A stretch of DNA of 64,000 bases from Micropruina sonneratiae (GTDB lineage: Bacteria > Actinomycetota > Actinomycetes > Propionibacteriales > Propionibacteriaceae): contig NZ_JAPDHX010000003.1 of NCBI RefSeq assembly GCF_025972045.1, forward strand, positions 496,001 to 560,000, written 5' to 3'. Positions 43,786 through 55,820 of this stretch are shown piece by piece. Below the pieces are notes generated by a model, which was given only the letters and a program-made list of their open reading frames with translations, did no database searches and was not told the DNA's origin. The position numbers and the translations under genes are program-made. Position 1 is the stretch's first letter. Each line of letters opens with the position of its first letter.

Positions 43786-45111
43786 TCAGCTGGAGGTGCC
43801 GAGGGTGACCTCGGCGGTGCCGGCCTGCCCGTCGCGGGTGTAGCCGACGGTGACCTTGTCGCCGGGGGCGTGATAGCGGATCGCGGCGATCAGGCCGTCG
43901 GCGCTGGTGACGTTCACGCCGTCCACCGAGGTGACCACGTCACCCGACCGGAGACCGGCCTGGTCGGCGGCGCCACCGCTCACCACCGTGGACAGGTCCA
44001 CGCCGTCGGAGGTGGTCGCGGTCGAGGAGTCGTCGGACCGCAACTGGACGCCCAGGGTCGCGTCCGGGGCGGTTCCGTCGGCGATCAGGTCGTTGGCGAC
44101 CCGGACGGCCACGTCCGCCGGGATGGCGAAGCCCAGGCCGATGCTGCCCGACTCCTCCGACTCGCTGGAAGACAGGGTGGCGCCGGCCGCGTCGATGCCG
44201 ATCACCTGGCCGTTGAGGTTCACCAGCGGCCCGCCCGAGTTGCCTGGGTTGATCGCCGCGTCGGTCTGTACCGCCCGGTAGACGGCGTTCCCGGTCGTTC
44301 CCGAACGCACGGGCCGCGCGGTCGCCGAGACGATGCCGCTGGTGACCGTCTCGCTCAGGCCGAGCGGGGCGCCGACGGCGACCACGCTCTGTCCGACCAC
44401 GACCGACGACGATTCGGCGAACGTCGCCGGCTTCAACTCGGACGCCTTGGCGTCGCTGACCTTGATGACGGCCAGGTCCTGGGTGGTGGAGGTGCCGACG
44501 ACACTGGCTTCGGCGGTGCTGCCGTCCTCGAAGGTGACGGTGATGCTCGCCGAGGCCTGGTTGCCGCCACGGGTCGGGTTGGTGCCCGAGCTGGTGCCGT
44601 CGACCGACGACACGACGTGCTCGTTGGTCAGGATGTGTCCCGAGGTGTCCAGGATGACGCCGCTGCCGATGCTCTCGCCCTGGCTGCTCATGACGGTGAT
44701 GGTCACCACCGACGGCGAGATCGTCTGGGCGGCGGCCGTGACGGTGCCGTCCAGCGTGCTGGGCTGGGCGACCGGCACCGCGCTGACGGCCGGGGTCGCC
44801 GAACCGTACTGGGCGCCGATCAGCGCGTACCCGCCGATGCCCGCCCCGGCGCCCACGACGGCGGCCAGTGCGGTGGAGGCGAGGAACATGGCCGCCCGCG
44901 ACCGTTTCGGGGCGGCGTGCGGGGCGGTGAGGGTGGCCGTGGGGGAGGGCGCACCGAACGTGTTGCCGGGTGCGTGCCCGCCGGTGGCGGGTTGCTGCGG
45001 TCCGGTGCCGGTGGCCTGCTGCGCGAGCTGCTGCCCTGCGCCACCGGACTGCTGCGGGTTCCACGTCCACTCGTCCGGACGCGGGTTCTGGGGGTTCTGC
45101 CAGCTGCTCAT
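43786..45111 (-). CDS. HtrA-like serine protease with PDZ domain
   Basis: A 441-residue trypsin-like envelope protease. A Gln/Pro-rich cytoplasmic N-terminus (1-70) precedes one membrane helix (about 72-99). The protease domain carries the triad His165 (TNEHVV), Asp212 (QDLAVIK) and Ser292 (NPGNSGGP). A PDZ domain spans about 345-438 (ADQAGLRSGDVVTSVDGVNV). It degrades or refolds damaged exported proteins. The start at 45111 follows CAGGCT by 7 bases, probably leaderless. It is divergent from the FUSC gene. Confidence 0.93.
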   Translation of the reverse strand: MSSWQNPQNPRPDEWTWNPQQSGGAGQQLAQQATGTGPQQPATGGHAPGNTFGAPSPTATLTAPHAAPKRSRAAMFLASTALAAVVGAGAGIGGYALIGAQYGSATPAVSAVPVAQPSTLDGTVTAAAQTISPSVVTITVMSSQGESIGSGVILDTSGHILTNEHVVSSVDGTSSGTNPTRGGNQASASITVTFEDGSTAEASVVGTSTTQDLAVIKVSDAKASELKPATFAESSSVVVGQSVVAVGAPLGLSETVTSGIVSATARPVRSGTTGNAVYRAVQTDAAINPGNSGGPLVNLNGQVIGIDAAGATLSSSESEESGSIGLGFAIPADVAVRVANDLIADGTAPDATLGVQLRSDDSSTATTSDGVDLSTVVSGGAADQAGLRSGDVVTSVDGVNVTSADGLIAAIRYHAPGDKVTVGYTRDGQAGTAEVTLGTSS

Positions 45112-45232
45112 GGCCTTGAGCCTGTTCCGGCACTCTGTGCACATCCTGTGCGGCGTCCATGGCATCTGTGTGGAACGGGACCGCGGCCCCCGGGGCGGTC
45201 GGCCCCGGTCGTGCGGCGATAAGCTCGGCGGC

Positions 45233-46510
45233 GTGAGCGAGTCCGACCCCGGGAACGCGCCGCACCGACGTGCGGCGTCCCTGGCGGCGAACGTTGGCTC
45301 GATCGCCGAGGACGCCTGGAGCCGGCTCGACTTCCGCCGCCGGCTGCTGCTCACCGGCCTGTACCTGCGGCAGGGATTGCGCCGGATGCGCGGGTCGCTG
45401 GTGCCGGTCCTGATCGCCTCCGTGGCGGCCTTCGCGGCGTTCACCTTCTCGCACAATGTGCTAGGACACCCCACCCCGTTCTTCGCCCCGGTCGCCGCCT
45501 GGATCTGTCTCGGCTTCACCTACAACCGGGTCCCCCGCAAGGTGGTCGAGATCGGCGCCGGCGCCACCATCGGGGTCGGGCTCGGCGAGGTGATCCTCTA
45601 CACGCTGGGGGCCGGTGGTTGGCAGCTCGCCCTCGGGCTGCTGATCGCCGGGCTGATCGCGCGGGTGCTCGACCGCGGCGACCTGTTCACGATCCAGTCC
45701 GGGGTGAACGCCATGGTGGTGATCGGCATGGGCACCATGCTCAGCCAGATGACCGGCGCGGGGCCCTCGCGACTGCTGGACGCCGTGGTCGGCGCCGTGA
45801 TCGCCCTGTTGTTCACCGTGTTGTTGCCCGGCGACGTGCTGAACCGCCCGCAGCGCTACGTCAGCAACCTGCTCACCGAGCTTTCCACGGCGTTCACCAT
45901 GCTCGGCCAGGCGCTGCGCGAGGCCAACCGTGAGCGGCTGCGGGACGCCTACGCCCAACTGCGCGGCGTCGAGCGCATCCTCGCCGACGCCGAGACGGTG
46001 TGGAAGTCGTCGGCCAACGTGGTGCGGTTGAACCCGACGCTGCGCCGGCACCGCCCGCAGATCGACGAGCTGGGACGCCAGCTCGAGCTGACCACCCGCG
46101 CCCTGCATACCGTCGAACAGGTGGCCCGGCAGAGCCGTGGTGTCGTCGACGAACTCGGCCCTGAGCCGCAGGTCGCCACCCTGATGGACGACTGCGCGGC
46201 CACGCTGCACGCCCTCGCCGGCACGGTGCGGCACTGGCAGCCGCCGTTCCGGGCCCGCGCCTCGGCCAAGGACGTCGCGGCCGACTGCGCCCCGGACCGG
46301 GTGCACGAGGACAACTGGAGGGTGGGTGCACTGCTGTCGGTAATGCGGTCGGTGGCCATCGACCTGTTGCAGCTGACCGGGCTGTCCCGGGCGCAGGCGA
46401 GGCTGTACCTGCCGGGCACGGGAACCGAGCTGCGCACCTACGACGACGTGGTGGCCGGCGACGAGGCGTCCGCGGTGTGGGGGAGCGACAACCTCACGGT
46501 GCAGGGCTGA
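45233..46510 (+). CDS. FUSC / aromatic acid exporter family membrane protein
   Basis: A 425-residue protein with five or six membrane helices in residues about 45-205 (LVPVLIASVAAFAAFTFS, FFAPVAAWICLGFTYNRVP, NAMVVIGMGTMLSQM), followed by a long helical cytoplasmic domain. The ArAE/FUSC families export aromatic acids or related compounds. GTG start with TAAGCT 7 bases upstream and no ribosome binding site, probably leaderless. It is divergent from htrA with 121 bases between. Confidence 0.85.
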   Translation: MSESDPGNAPHRRAASLAANVGSIAEDAWSRLDFRRRLLLTGLYLRQGLRRMRGSLVPVLIASVAAFAAFTFSHNVLGHPTPFFAPVAAWICLGFTYNRVPRKVVEIGAGATIGVGLGEVILYTLGAGGWQLALGLLIAGLIARVLDRGDLFTIQSGVNAMVVIGMGTMLSQMTGAGPSRLLDAVVGAVIALLFTVLLPGDVLNRPQRYVSNLLTELSTAFTMLGQALREANRERLRDAYAQLRGVERILADAETVWKSSANVVRLNPTLRRHRPQIDELGRQLELTTRALHTVEQVARQSRGVVDELGPEPQVATLMDDCAATLHALAGTVRHWQPPFRARASAKDVAADCAPDRVHEDNWRVGALLSVMRSVAIDLLQLTGLSRAQARLYLPGTGTELRTYDDVVAGDEASAVWGSDNLTVQG

Positions 46511-46573
46511 GGGCGCCCGGTCCGGCCCGATCGGCCGGCGACGATCCAGCTGCCGCGGGAACCCCCGGCCGGC

Positions 46574-47209
46574 TCAGGCGATGGCCCTTGAGGCGGCCGT
46601 CACCAGCCAGTCGCGGTAGCGCTGCTCACTCCAGCCGGACTGGTCGACGAGCTGCTGGTACCCCTCCGGGGAGAGCAGGAAGGACAGCTCCGCGGCGACG
46701 GAGCCCGCGTCCACCCCCGGGCCGGTGAGGCCCCGCCGCACGAGTTCCGAGACGAGCGCGCGGTAGTCGGCGTGCCGGTTGTCGAGCATCCGCTGCAGGG
46801 CTGCGGCCACCACGGTGTCCGCCTGGGCCGCCGCCAGGAGCTGGGTCCACAGCCGCCGGCCCCGGGCATTGGCGTCGACGATCGCGTCCACGACCGCGGG
46901 CAGCAGTGCCTGGTCGGGAAGCTCGAGGACGCCGTGGCCGGCCGCGCTGTCGGCCAGCGAACCCTGCCCCTCCTCGAGCGCGAACAGCACCTCGAACGAG
47001 GCGATCAGCAGTTCGGCCTTCGACCCGGCACCCTTCACGGTCTCGGCGGACACCCGCGCCCGCCGGGCGATCGCCGCGATGGTCGTGGCCTGGTACCCGT
47101 CGGAGCTGAACAGCTCCGCGCACGCCCGCAGGATGCGTGCCCTGGTGCGGCGCGCCTGCTCGGCGCGCAGGTCGGAGTGGTACTGCCGCGAAACACCATC
47201 GTCCGACAT
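46574..47209 (-). CDS. TetR-family transcriptional regulator
   Basis: A 211-residue repressor with an N-terminal helix-turn-helix (RTRARILRACAELFSSDGYQ, TTIAAIARRARVSAETVKG) and an all-helical ligand domain. It is divergent from the glycosyltransferase at 47272 with only 62 bases between, which hold inverted repeats, so it probably controls that gene and itself. Confidence 0.92.
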   Translation of the reverse strand: MSDDGVSRQYHSDLRAEQARRTRARILRACAELFSSDGYQATTIAAIARRARVSAETVKGAGSKAELLIASFEVLFALEEGQGSLADSAAGHGVLELPDQALLPAVVDAIVDANARGRRLWTQLLAAAQADTVVAAALQRMLDNRHADYRALVSELVRRGLTGPGVDAGSVAAELSFLLSPEGYQQLVDQSGWSEQRYRDWLVTAASRAIA

Positions 47210-47255
47210 ATTGAGTTTCCTATCAAGTTAGTCAATACTTCAGTGGGCAACTCAA
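47209..47255. promoter_or_regulatory. Operator region between TetR and glycosyltransferase genes
   Basis: This short AT-rich stretch holds two nested inverted repeats: TTGAGTT (47211-47217) with AACTCAA (47249-47255), and TATTGA (47209-47214) with TCAATA (47232-47237). Both straddle the region where the two divergent promoters must lie, as expected for a TetR operator. Confidence 0.55.
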
Positions 47256-47271
47256 TCATAGGGGGAATCGC

Positions 47272-48558
47272 ATGAACTCGTACCTGATCTGCTGCACACC
47301 GGCCCACGGCCACGTGCTGCCGCTGCTGACCGTCGGCCGGCACCTCGCCGGCCAGGGCCACCGCGTCCGCTTCCTGACCGGCGCCGCCTACCGCGACCGG
47401 GTCGAGGCCGCTGGCCTGACCTTCGTCCCGCTGCCCGCCGAGGCCGACGTCGACCTCGACCACGCCGGCGACCTTCCCGAGCGGGCCGGCCTCAAGGGTC
47501 CGGCGGCGATCCGGTTCGACCTGCGGCACCTGTTCATCGCACCGGGTCGCGCCCAGTTCGCCGCGCTTCGTGACCAGCTCGCGCTCGAACGGGCCGACGC
47601 GGTGCTCACCGAAGGGCTGTTCCTGGGCGCGGCGCTGCTCAACCAGCTGCCGCGCGAGCAGCGCCCGCCGGTGGTGGTGCTCGGCATCTTCCCGCTCGGT
47701 GCCGCCAGCCGCGACACCGCACCCTTCGGCCTCGGCGTCCCGCCCCTGCCGGGGGCGATGGGCCGGCTGCGCAACCGGCTGCTCACGCTGCTCAGCGAGA
47801 AGGTGGTGTTCGGGCCGGTGATCGCCGAGGTGGACGCCGTGGCCCGCGAACTCACAGGCTCGCCCATGACGGGCTCGTTCTTCGACTGGCCCTCGCACAG
47901 CGACGCCGAAATCCAGTTCACCGTGCCGTCGTTCGAGTACCCGCGGTCGGATCTACCCGCGGTGGTGCACTTCGCCGGGCCGCTGCCGCTGGCGGCGTCC
48001 GGCGTCGCGCTGCCCGAGTGGTGGGACGAACTGGACGGATCGCGCCCGGTCGTGCACGTCACCCAGGGCACGGTCGCCAACGCCGACCCGGGCCTGCTGA
48101 TCCGGCCGACGCTGCAGGGGTTGGCCGATCGTGACGTACTGGTCGTGATCTCCACCGGCGGACGGGACGTCGCGGCCCTCGGCGAGCTGCCCGGCAACGC
48201 GCGGGCGGCGTCCTACCTGCCCTACGACAAGCTGTTCGACAAGCTCGACGTGCTCGTCTCCAACGGTGGCTACGGCACCGTGCAGTACGCGCTGGCCCAC
48301 GGCGTCCCGCTGGTGGTGGCCGGGCAGACCGAGGACAAGATCGAGGTCACCGCCCGGGTCGGCTGGTCGGGTGCGGGCATCAACCTGCGCACGAACGCGG
48401 CCGAGGCGAGCGCGATCGCCCGTGCCGTCGACCGGGTGCTGAGCGATCCCGGCTACCGGGCCCGGGCAGAGCGGATCGGCCAGGACATCGCCGGCAGCGA
48501 CGCCCTGCTGACGCTGACCCGGGTGCTGCGATCGGTGGAGCTGCTGCCCTCGGCCTGA
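47272..48558 (+). CDS. GT1-family glycosyltransferase (MGT/UGT-like)
   Basis: A 428-residue GT-B enzyme that transfers a sugar from a nucleotide donor to a small acceptor, often a macrolide or other natural product. The N-terminal acceptor domain has CCTPAHGHVLPLL; the donor site near residues 325-350 reads SNGGYGTVQYALAHGVPLVV, with Asn where the family usually has His (HGG). GGGGGA precedes the ATG. Control by the divergent TetR suggests induction by its acceptor, so a detoxification role is plausible. Confidence 0.88.
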   Translation: MNSYLICCTPAHGHVLPLLTVGRHLAGQGHRVRFLTGAAYRDRVEAAGLTFVPLPAEADVDLDHAGDLPERAGLKGPAAIRFDLRHLFIAPGRAQFAALRDQLALERADAVLTEGLFLGAALLNQLPREQRPPVVVLGIFPLGAASRDTAPFGLGVPPLPGAMGRLRNRLLTLLSEKVVFGPVIAEVDAVARELTGSPMTGSFFDWPSHSDAEIQFTVPSFEYPRSDLPAVVHFAGPLPLAASGVALPEWWDELDGSRPVVHVTQGTVANADPGLLIRPTLQGLADRDVLVVISTGGRDVAALGELPGNARAASYLPYDKLFDKLDVLVSNGGYGTVQYALAHGVPLVVAGQTEDKIEVTARVGWSGAGINLRTNAAEASAIARAVDRVLSDPGYRARAERIGQDIAGSDALLTLTRVLRSVELLPSA

Positions 48559-48575
48559 GCGGCGCCGACCGCTCA
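48556..48575. terminator. Shared hairpin between convergent genes
   Basis: TGAGCGG and CCGCTCA form a 7-bp stem with a 6-base loop, spanning the stop codons of the glycosyltransferase and the convergent winged-helix gene. It may act in both directions; no T-tract. Confidence 0.4.
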
Positions 48576-49763
48576 CGGCAGCGCTGTGCCCTGCATCAGC
48601 CGCGACTTGTACACGTTGCCGATCACCACGCCGTCGAGGAAGCCCGTCAACCGGTCGGCCTCGCGGTGCAGCAGGTCGGCGTGCGCCGGGGGCAGCGGCA
48701 CGCCGGGCAGCACCCGGACGCGGCCGTCGTCGTCCTGCACCCAGCAGCCGACGATGCGCCCGTTGACCCATGCGGTGGTTCCGGCGTTGCCGTTGCTGTC
48801 GAACAGCAGCGGCGCCAAGGCCGGCGGCAGGTAGAAGTCGCGCTGCCGCCACCCCATGGTGGTGGGGTCGAGCACCGGCAGCAGCGCCGCCCAGTCGCCC
48901 TCGGGCGGGTCGTCGGCGGCATCGTCGCCGGGCAGCACCCAGCCGGTGCCCCCGGAATCCAGGGTCACCCGGGCCGCCCCGACCGCCTCGAGGGCCGAGC
49001 GCACCGTGGTCTTGGTCGCACCGAGCCACCAGACCAGGTCGGCCTCGGTGCCCGGCCCGAACGACCGCAGCCAGCGCCGGACCAGTTCGGCGTAGCCTTC
49101 GGCACCGGCCAGCGCCGGCGGCGGGTCGTCCAGCCAGTCGGCCATCAGCGTCCAGGTGGGACGCGACAGCCGCCAGTGCCCGGCGTTTCGCCCCCGGACG
49201 ATGCTGTGCTCGGCGCCCAGCACGGTCAGCAACCGCGGCGCGAACGGCACGTCGGGCAGGTTCCAGCGCGTCCCGCCCTCGATCCGGCGGGTGCGGCCGG
49301 CGAGTTCGGGCAGCTGGTCACGCAGCTCGCGGGCACCCAGGGACACCCCGCCGGCCAGCCGGCCCAGCACGGCGCGACGCCCGCGCTCGATCCAGGCGGC
49401 ACCGTCGTCGGTGACCCCATGGCGCAGCAGGTCGGCGGTGAGCCGGCGCAACTCCTGCTCGGCGACCCGCGCCGACGCGCTGCCCCACACGGCCGGCAAC
49501 AGTTCGGCCGGGAAGGCGAACAGGGTGCGGCGCATCGCCAGTTGCTTGACGAGAGTGCGGTCGTCGTACAGCGCCACGTCGACGAGCGGCACCGCCGGGT
49601 CCCGCATCCGCGCGGCCACGGCCAGGTGCACGGTGGCCGCCTCGGTGGCGTGCAACGCCACCACCGCGCGGGCGGCCGCCTCGGGCGAGTCCTGCCGGTG
49701 ATCGGGGTGCAGGGCGTGCCGCCGCGCCAGTCGCGCCCGCCGCGCCGGATCGGGGAATCGCAT
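48573..49763 (-). CDS. Winged-helix DNA-binding protein (HTH_42 / AlkZ-like)
   Basis: A 396-residue protein of the family that includes the interstrand-crosslink DNA glycosylases AlkZ and YcaQ. Characteristic stretches are VALHATEAATVHLAVAAR near the start, DLVWWLGATKTTVRSAL in a winged-helix repeat, and LPVLDPTTMGWRQRDFYL with WVNGRIVGCW near the end. DNA repair of alkylation or crosslinks is the likely role, but glycosylase activity is not assured. CAGGAT lies 6 bases before the ATG, probably leaderless. Confidence 0.85.
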   Translation of the reverse strand: MRFPDPARRARLARRHALHPDHRQDSPEAAARAVVALHATEAATVHLAVAARMRDPAVPLVDVALYDDRTLVKQLAMRRTLFAFPAELLPAVWGSASARVAEQELRRLTADLLRHGVTDDGAAWIERGRRAVLGRLAGGVSLGARELRDQLPELAGRTRRIEGGTRWNLPDVPFAPRLLTVLGAEHSIVRGRNAGHWRLSRPTWTLMADWLDDPPPALAGAEGYAELVRRWLRSFGPGTEADLVWWLGATKTTVRSALEAVGAARVTLDSGGTGWVLPGDDAADDPPEGDWAALLPVLDPTTMGWRQRDFYLPPALAPLLFDSNGNAGTTAWVNGRIVGCWVQDDDGRVRVLPGVPLPPAHADLLHREADRLTGFLDGVVIGNVYKSRLMQGTALP

Positions 49764-49824
49764 GGCCTCATCCTGCCCGCCGCCACCGACACGCCCGAGG
49801 CGTGCAGCGCTCAGCGCGGGCCGA

Positions 49825-49929
49825 CCGGTGTCGAGATCGGTGACCGCTGGGCGGTTGTGACCGTGGCTGGAGTGTTACAACCCTCCATCGGCCGGGTTCT
49901 CCTCTATCGGACGCCGATGTCGAGATCGG
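49825..49929. repeat. Dispersed structured repeat, copy B
   Basis: Boxes CCGGTGTCGAGATCGG (49825-49840) and CCGATGTCGAGATCGG (49914-49929) start 89 bp apart, exactly as in copy A at 244-348. The centre contains GGAGTGTT-ACA-ACCCTCC, a hairpin in the same place as the stronger one of copy A but with different bases. Conservation of boxes, spacing and pairing, but not of the central sequence, suggests selection on structure. Confidence 0.6.
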
Positions 49930-50003
49930 CCAGGGACGCGCGGGGACGACGATCCCGACTCGCCACGCGAGACGGAACGTGGCGCATCGGCGGGCAGTGT
50001 GAG

Positions 50004-50100
50004 TATCGTGTGCGCCATGGCATGGGTCAGCCTCATCCTTGGCTGCCGCAGCGAGGCCTCGATCTAGTTCAGGCCCCCTCGTTGCGGAGACTTCGCACGC
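50004..50100 (+). promoter_or_regulatory. Possible leuA attenuator leader
   Basis: TATCGT (50004-50009) could be a -10 box 7 bases before a short open frame (50017-50067). Its end overlaps one arm of a hairpin, CCGCAGCGAGG (50046-50056) with CCTCGTTGCGG (50077-50087), 11 bp with one G-U pair. The right arm can alternatively pair in TGCG-GAGACTT-CGCA (50083-50097). Such mutually exclusive stems are typical of attenuators, and leucine attenuators before leuA are known to be predicted in actinobacteria. No poly-T run is seen, so the mechanism may act on translation. Confidence 0.4.
50017..50067 (+). CDS. Possible leaderless leuA leader peptide
   Basis: A 16-residue open frame, MAWVSLILGCRSEASI, with a Val-Ser-Leu-Ile-Leu cluster and a CTT leucine codon, rare in such GC-rich DNA. 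It begins 7 bases after a -10-like TATCGT and ends within the hairpin described for the leader. Only two Leu codons are present, so support is modest. Confidence 0.35.
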   Translation: MAWVSLILGCRSEASI

Positions 50101-50106
50101 GCCTGA

Positions 50107-51894
<1,788 letters not shown>

Positions 51895-51917
51895 CCATGC
51901 CGTCGGGGTGGCCCCAT

Positions 51918-51956
51918 GGACGCCCGGGGGTCGCGGTGACGCGGCCCCCGGCGTCC
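51918..51956 (+). terminator. Terminator after leuA
   Basis: GGACGCCCGGGGGTCGCG pairs with CGCGGCCCCCGGCGTCC around GTGA, nearly perfectly (one bulge, one G-U). It is followed shortly by TATCCGTTTT. It lies 24 bases past the leuA stop. Confidence 0.75.
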
Positions 51957-52064
51957 GAACTATCCGTTTTGCCCGACCAGGTCTGGTTTGATAGTCCTTA
52001 ATGGCGACGGTCCGCGGTCAAGAAGCGGGCGGTGGGCCGTCCAACCATCACCGAAGGGGACGAA

Positions 52065-54162
<2,098 letters not shown>

Positions 54163-54195
54163 GCCGGCCCCCCGCTCCACGTCCTCCCGGCCACT

Positions 54196-54313
54196 CGTCA
54201 TCCCGGCGTACGCCGGGGTCTCTCCGGACGCCTTGCAACGAGGTCCCGGGGCAAGCCCGAGATGACGGTCGGCCTTGCACCCCCGCGTCATCCCGGCGTA
54301 CGCCGGGACCTCC
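54196..54313. repeat. REP-like palindromes, two heads and one tail
   Basis: CGTCATCCCGGCGTACGCCGGG occurs at 54196-54217 and 54286-54307 in the same orientation, 90 bp apart, with the matching tail CCCGGGGCAAGCCCGAGATGACG between (54245-54267). Head and tail ends are complementary (GTCATCCCGG / CCGAGATGAC), so they can form a long stem. Same family as 32085 and 63224. Confidence 0.75.
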
Positions 54314-54331
54314 CCGGAAACACCTCGTGCG

Positions 54332-54366
54332 CAGGGTTGAGCGAAGTTCGCTCAACCCTGGAATAC
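54332..54366 (+). promoter_or_regulatory. HAIR-like operator and promoter of hsp20
   Basis: CAGGGTTGAGCGAA (54332-54345), one base, TTCGCTCAACCCTG (54347-54360): a perfect 14-bp inverted repeat. Its core, TTGAGC-N7-GCTCAA, matches the HspR operator HAIR (CTTGAGT-N7-ACTCAAG) in spacing and central bases. A possible promoter overlaps it: TTGAGC (54337-54342), 18 bases, GAATAC (54361-54366). HspR would repress hsp20 until heat shock. A terminator role for argG is an alternative. Confidence 0.65.
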
Positions 54367-54433
54367 CGGGCGGTCGGCGCTCGTTGCACTGGTCAACAGA
54401 CCTGGTCCCAACGACCCAAGAAGGAGATTGACC

Positions 54434-54871
54434 ATGGCACGCACGCTTGATCCGATCCGTGAGCTCGACCGCTGGTTCGCCGGCACGGCCCGCATTCCCG
54501 CCAGCGCCGCGATGGCGATGGACCTGTACAAGGCCGGTGACAACTTCGTCGCCCGCCTCGACCTGCCGGGTGTCGACCCGGCCTCCATCGACGTCGACGT
54601 CGACGAGCGCACCCTGACCGTCCGGGCCGAGCGCCTGGCCGACAAGGTCGAGGGCGAGCAGCGCTGGCTCACCCGGGAGCGCCCGGTGGGTACCTTCGCT
54701 CGCCAGCTCACCCTGGGCTACGGCGTGGCGCTCGACCGCATCGCGGCCGACTACCGCGATGGCGTCCTGACCCTGACCATTCCGGTCGCCGAGGAGGCCA
54801 AGCCGCGCAAGATCACGGTCGCGCATTCCGGTGACAGCAACGAGATCGAGGGCTCCGTCGAGGAGAACTGA
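54434..54871 (+). CDS. Small heat-shock protein, Hsp20/alpha-crystallin family
   Basis: A 145-residue chaperone that holds unfolding proteins in a soluble state. The alpha-crystallin domain spans about residues 40-130 (ARLDLPGVDPASIDVDVDE, TFARQLTLG, DGVLTLTIPVAEEAKPRKI). ATG with AAGGAG 8 bases upstream. A HAIR-like operator lies about 75 bases upstream and a strong terminator just downstream, so it is a single-gene heat-shock unit. Confidence 0.93.
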   Translation: MARTLDPIRELDRWFAGTARIPASAAMAMDLYKAGDNFVARLDLPGVDPASIDVDVDERTLTVRAERLADKVEGEQRWLTRERPVGTFARQLTLGYGVALDRIAADYRDGVLTLTIPVAEEAKPRKITVAHSGDSNEIEGSVEEN

Positions 54872-54887
54872 CCTCGGCAGCACCGCG

Positions 54888-54934
54888 AGAACCGTCCCCC
54901 CGGTCCGGAAACGGACCGGGGGGACGGTTCTTTT
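54888..54934 (+). terminator. Rho-independent terminator after hsp20
   Basis: A perfect 20-bp stem starting AGAACCGTCCCCCCGG (54888) and ending at 54931, GAAA tetraloop, followed by TTTT. The best canonical terminator in the window. It lies between convergent hsp20 and uppS and can serve both. Confidence 0.95.
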
Positions 54935-54943
54935 CCGCTCCAC

Positions 54944-55726
54944 CTACTGCAGCTCGTTGGGCACCGCGCCGCCGTAGCGGCGGTCACGGTCGGCGTACAG
55001 CTCGATCGCGCGCCACAGATCGCGCCGGTCGAAGTCGGGCCACAGCCGGTCGAGGAAGACCATCTCGGCGTAGGCCGACTGCCACACCAGGAAGTTGGAC
55101 GTCCGCTGCTCGCCCGACGAGCGGACGAACAGGTCCACGTCGGGGATCTCGGGTTCGTCGAGGAACTTCCGGAACGACTTCTCGGTCAGGTGGTCGGGGT
55201 CGAGACGTCCGGCCTGGGCGGCCTTCGCGATCGCGCGGGCGGCGTCCACGATCTCGGCGCGGCCGCCGTAGTTGACGCAGAACTGCAGGGTCAGGGTGGT
55301 GTTGTGCCTGCTCTGCTCCTCGGCCTCCTCGAGTTCGCGGATCACCGAGCGCCACAGCCTCGGGCGCCGCCCCGCCCACCGGATCCGAACCCCCAGGTCG
55401 TCCAGCTGGTCGCGCCGACGATGGATGACGTCGCGGTTGAACCCCATCAGCCAGCGCACCTCGTCGGGCGAGCGGCGCCAGTTCTCGGTCGAGAACGCGT
55501 ACGCCGACAAGTACTTGAGGCCGACCTCGATGGCGCCCTCGATCACGTCGAACAGCGAATCCTCACCACGGGCGTGTCCCTGGGTGCGGGGCAGGTTGCG
55601 GGCCTTGGCCCAGCGCCCGTTGCCGTCCATCACGATCGCGACGTGCTCGGGCATCGCCTTGGGGGGGATAGCCGGCGGGCGGGCGCCGCTGGGGTGCGGG
55701 ATCGGCGAACGGGGCTGCTTCGGCAC
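54944..55726 (-). CDS. uppS: Polyprenyl diphosphate synthase (cis, UppS family)
   Basis: A 260-residue cis-prenyltransferase that makes the C50-C55 lipid carrier for peptidoglycan and glycans. The signature [13 protein letters not shown] is at about residues 28-40, with [13 protein letters not shown], and the C-terminal [19 protein letters not shown] and AYAEMVF. GTG start; TAGTCT lies 6 bases upstream with no ribosome binding site (leaderless). uppS usually follows recO directly; here they are 2 kb apart and on the same strand. Confidence 0.95.
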   Translation of the reverse strand: MPKQPRSPIPHPSGARPPAIPPKAMPEHVAIVMDGNGRWAKARNLPRTQGHARGEDSLFDVIEGAIEVGLKYLSAYAFSTENWRRSPDEVRWLMGFNRDVIHRRRDQLDDLGVRIRWAGRRPRLWRSVIRELEEAEEQSRHNTTLTLQFCVNYGGRAEIVDAARAIAKAAQAGRLDPDHLTEKSFRKFLDEPEIPDVDLFVRSSGEQRTSNFLVWQSAYAEMVFLDRLWPDFDRRDLWRAIELYADRDRRYGGAVPNELQ

Positions 55727-55820
55727 GACCGCAGACTACTCGGGTGTGCCGGACGGCCCGCCGCACCCACGGCCCCCGGGCCCGCCGACCCGGCCGCGCA
55801 GAGTGCGACAGGATGGCGTC

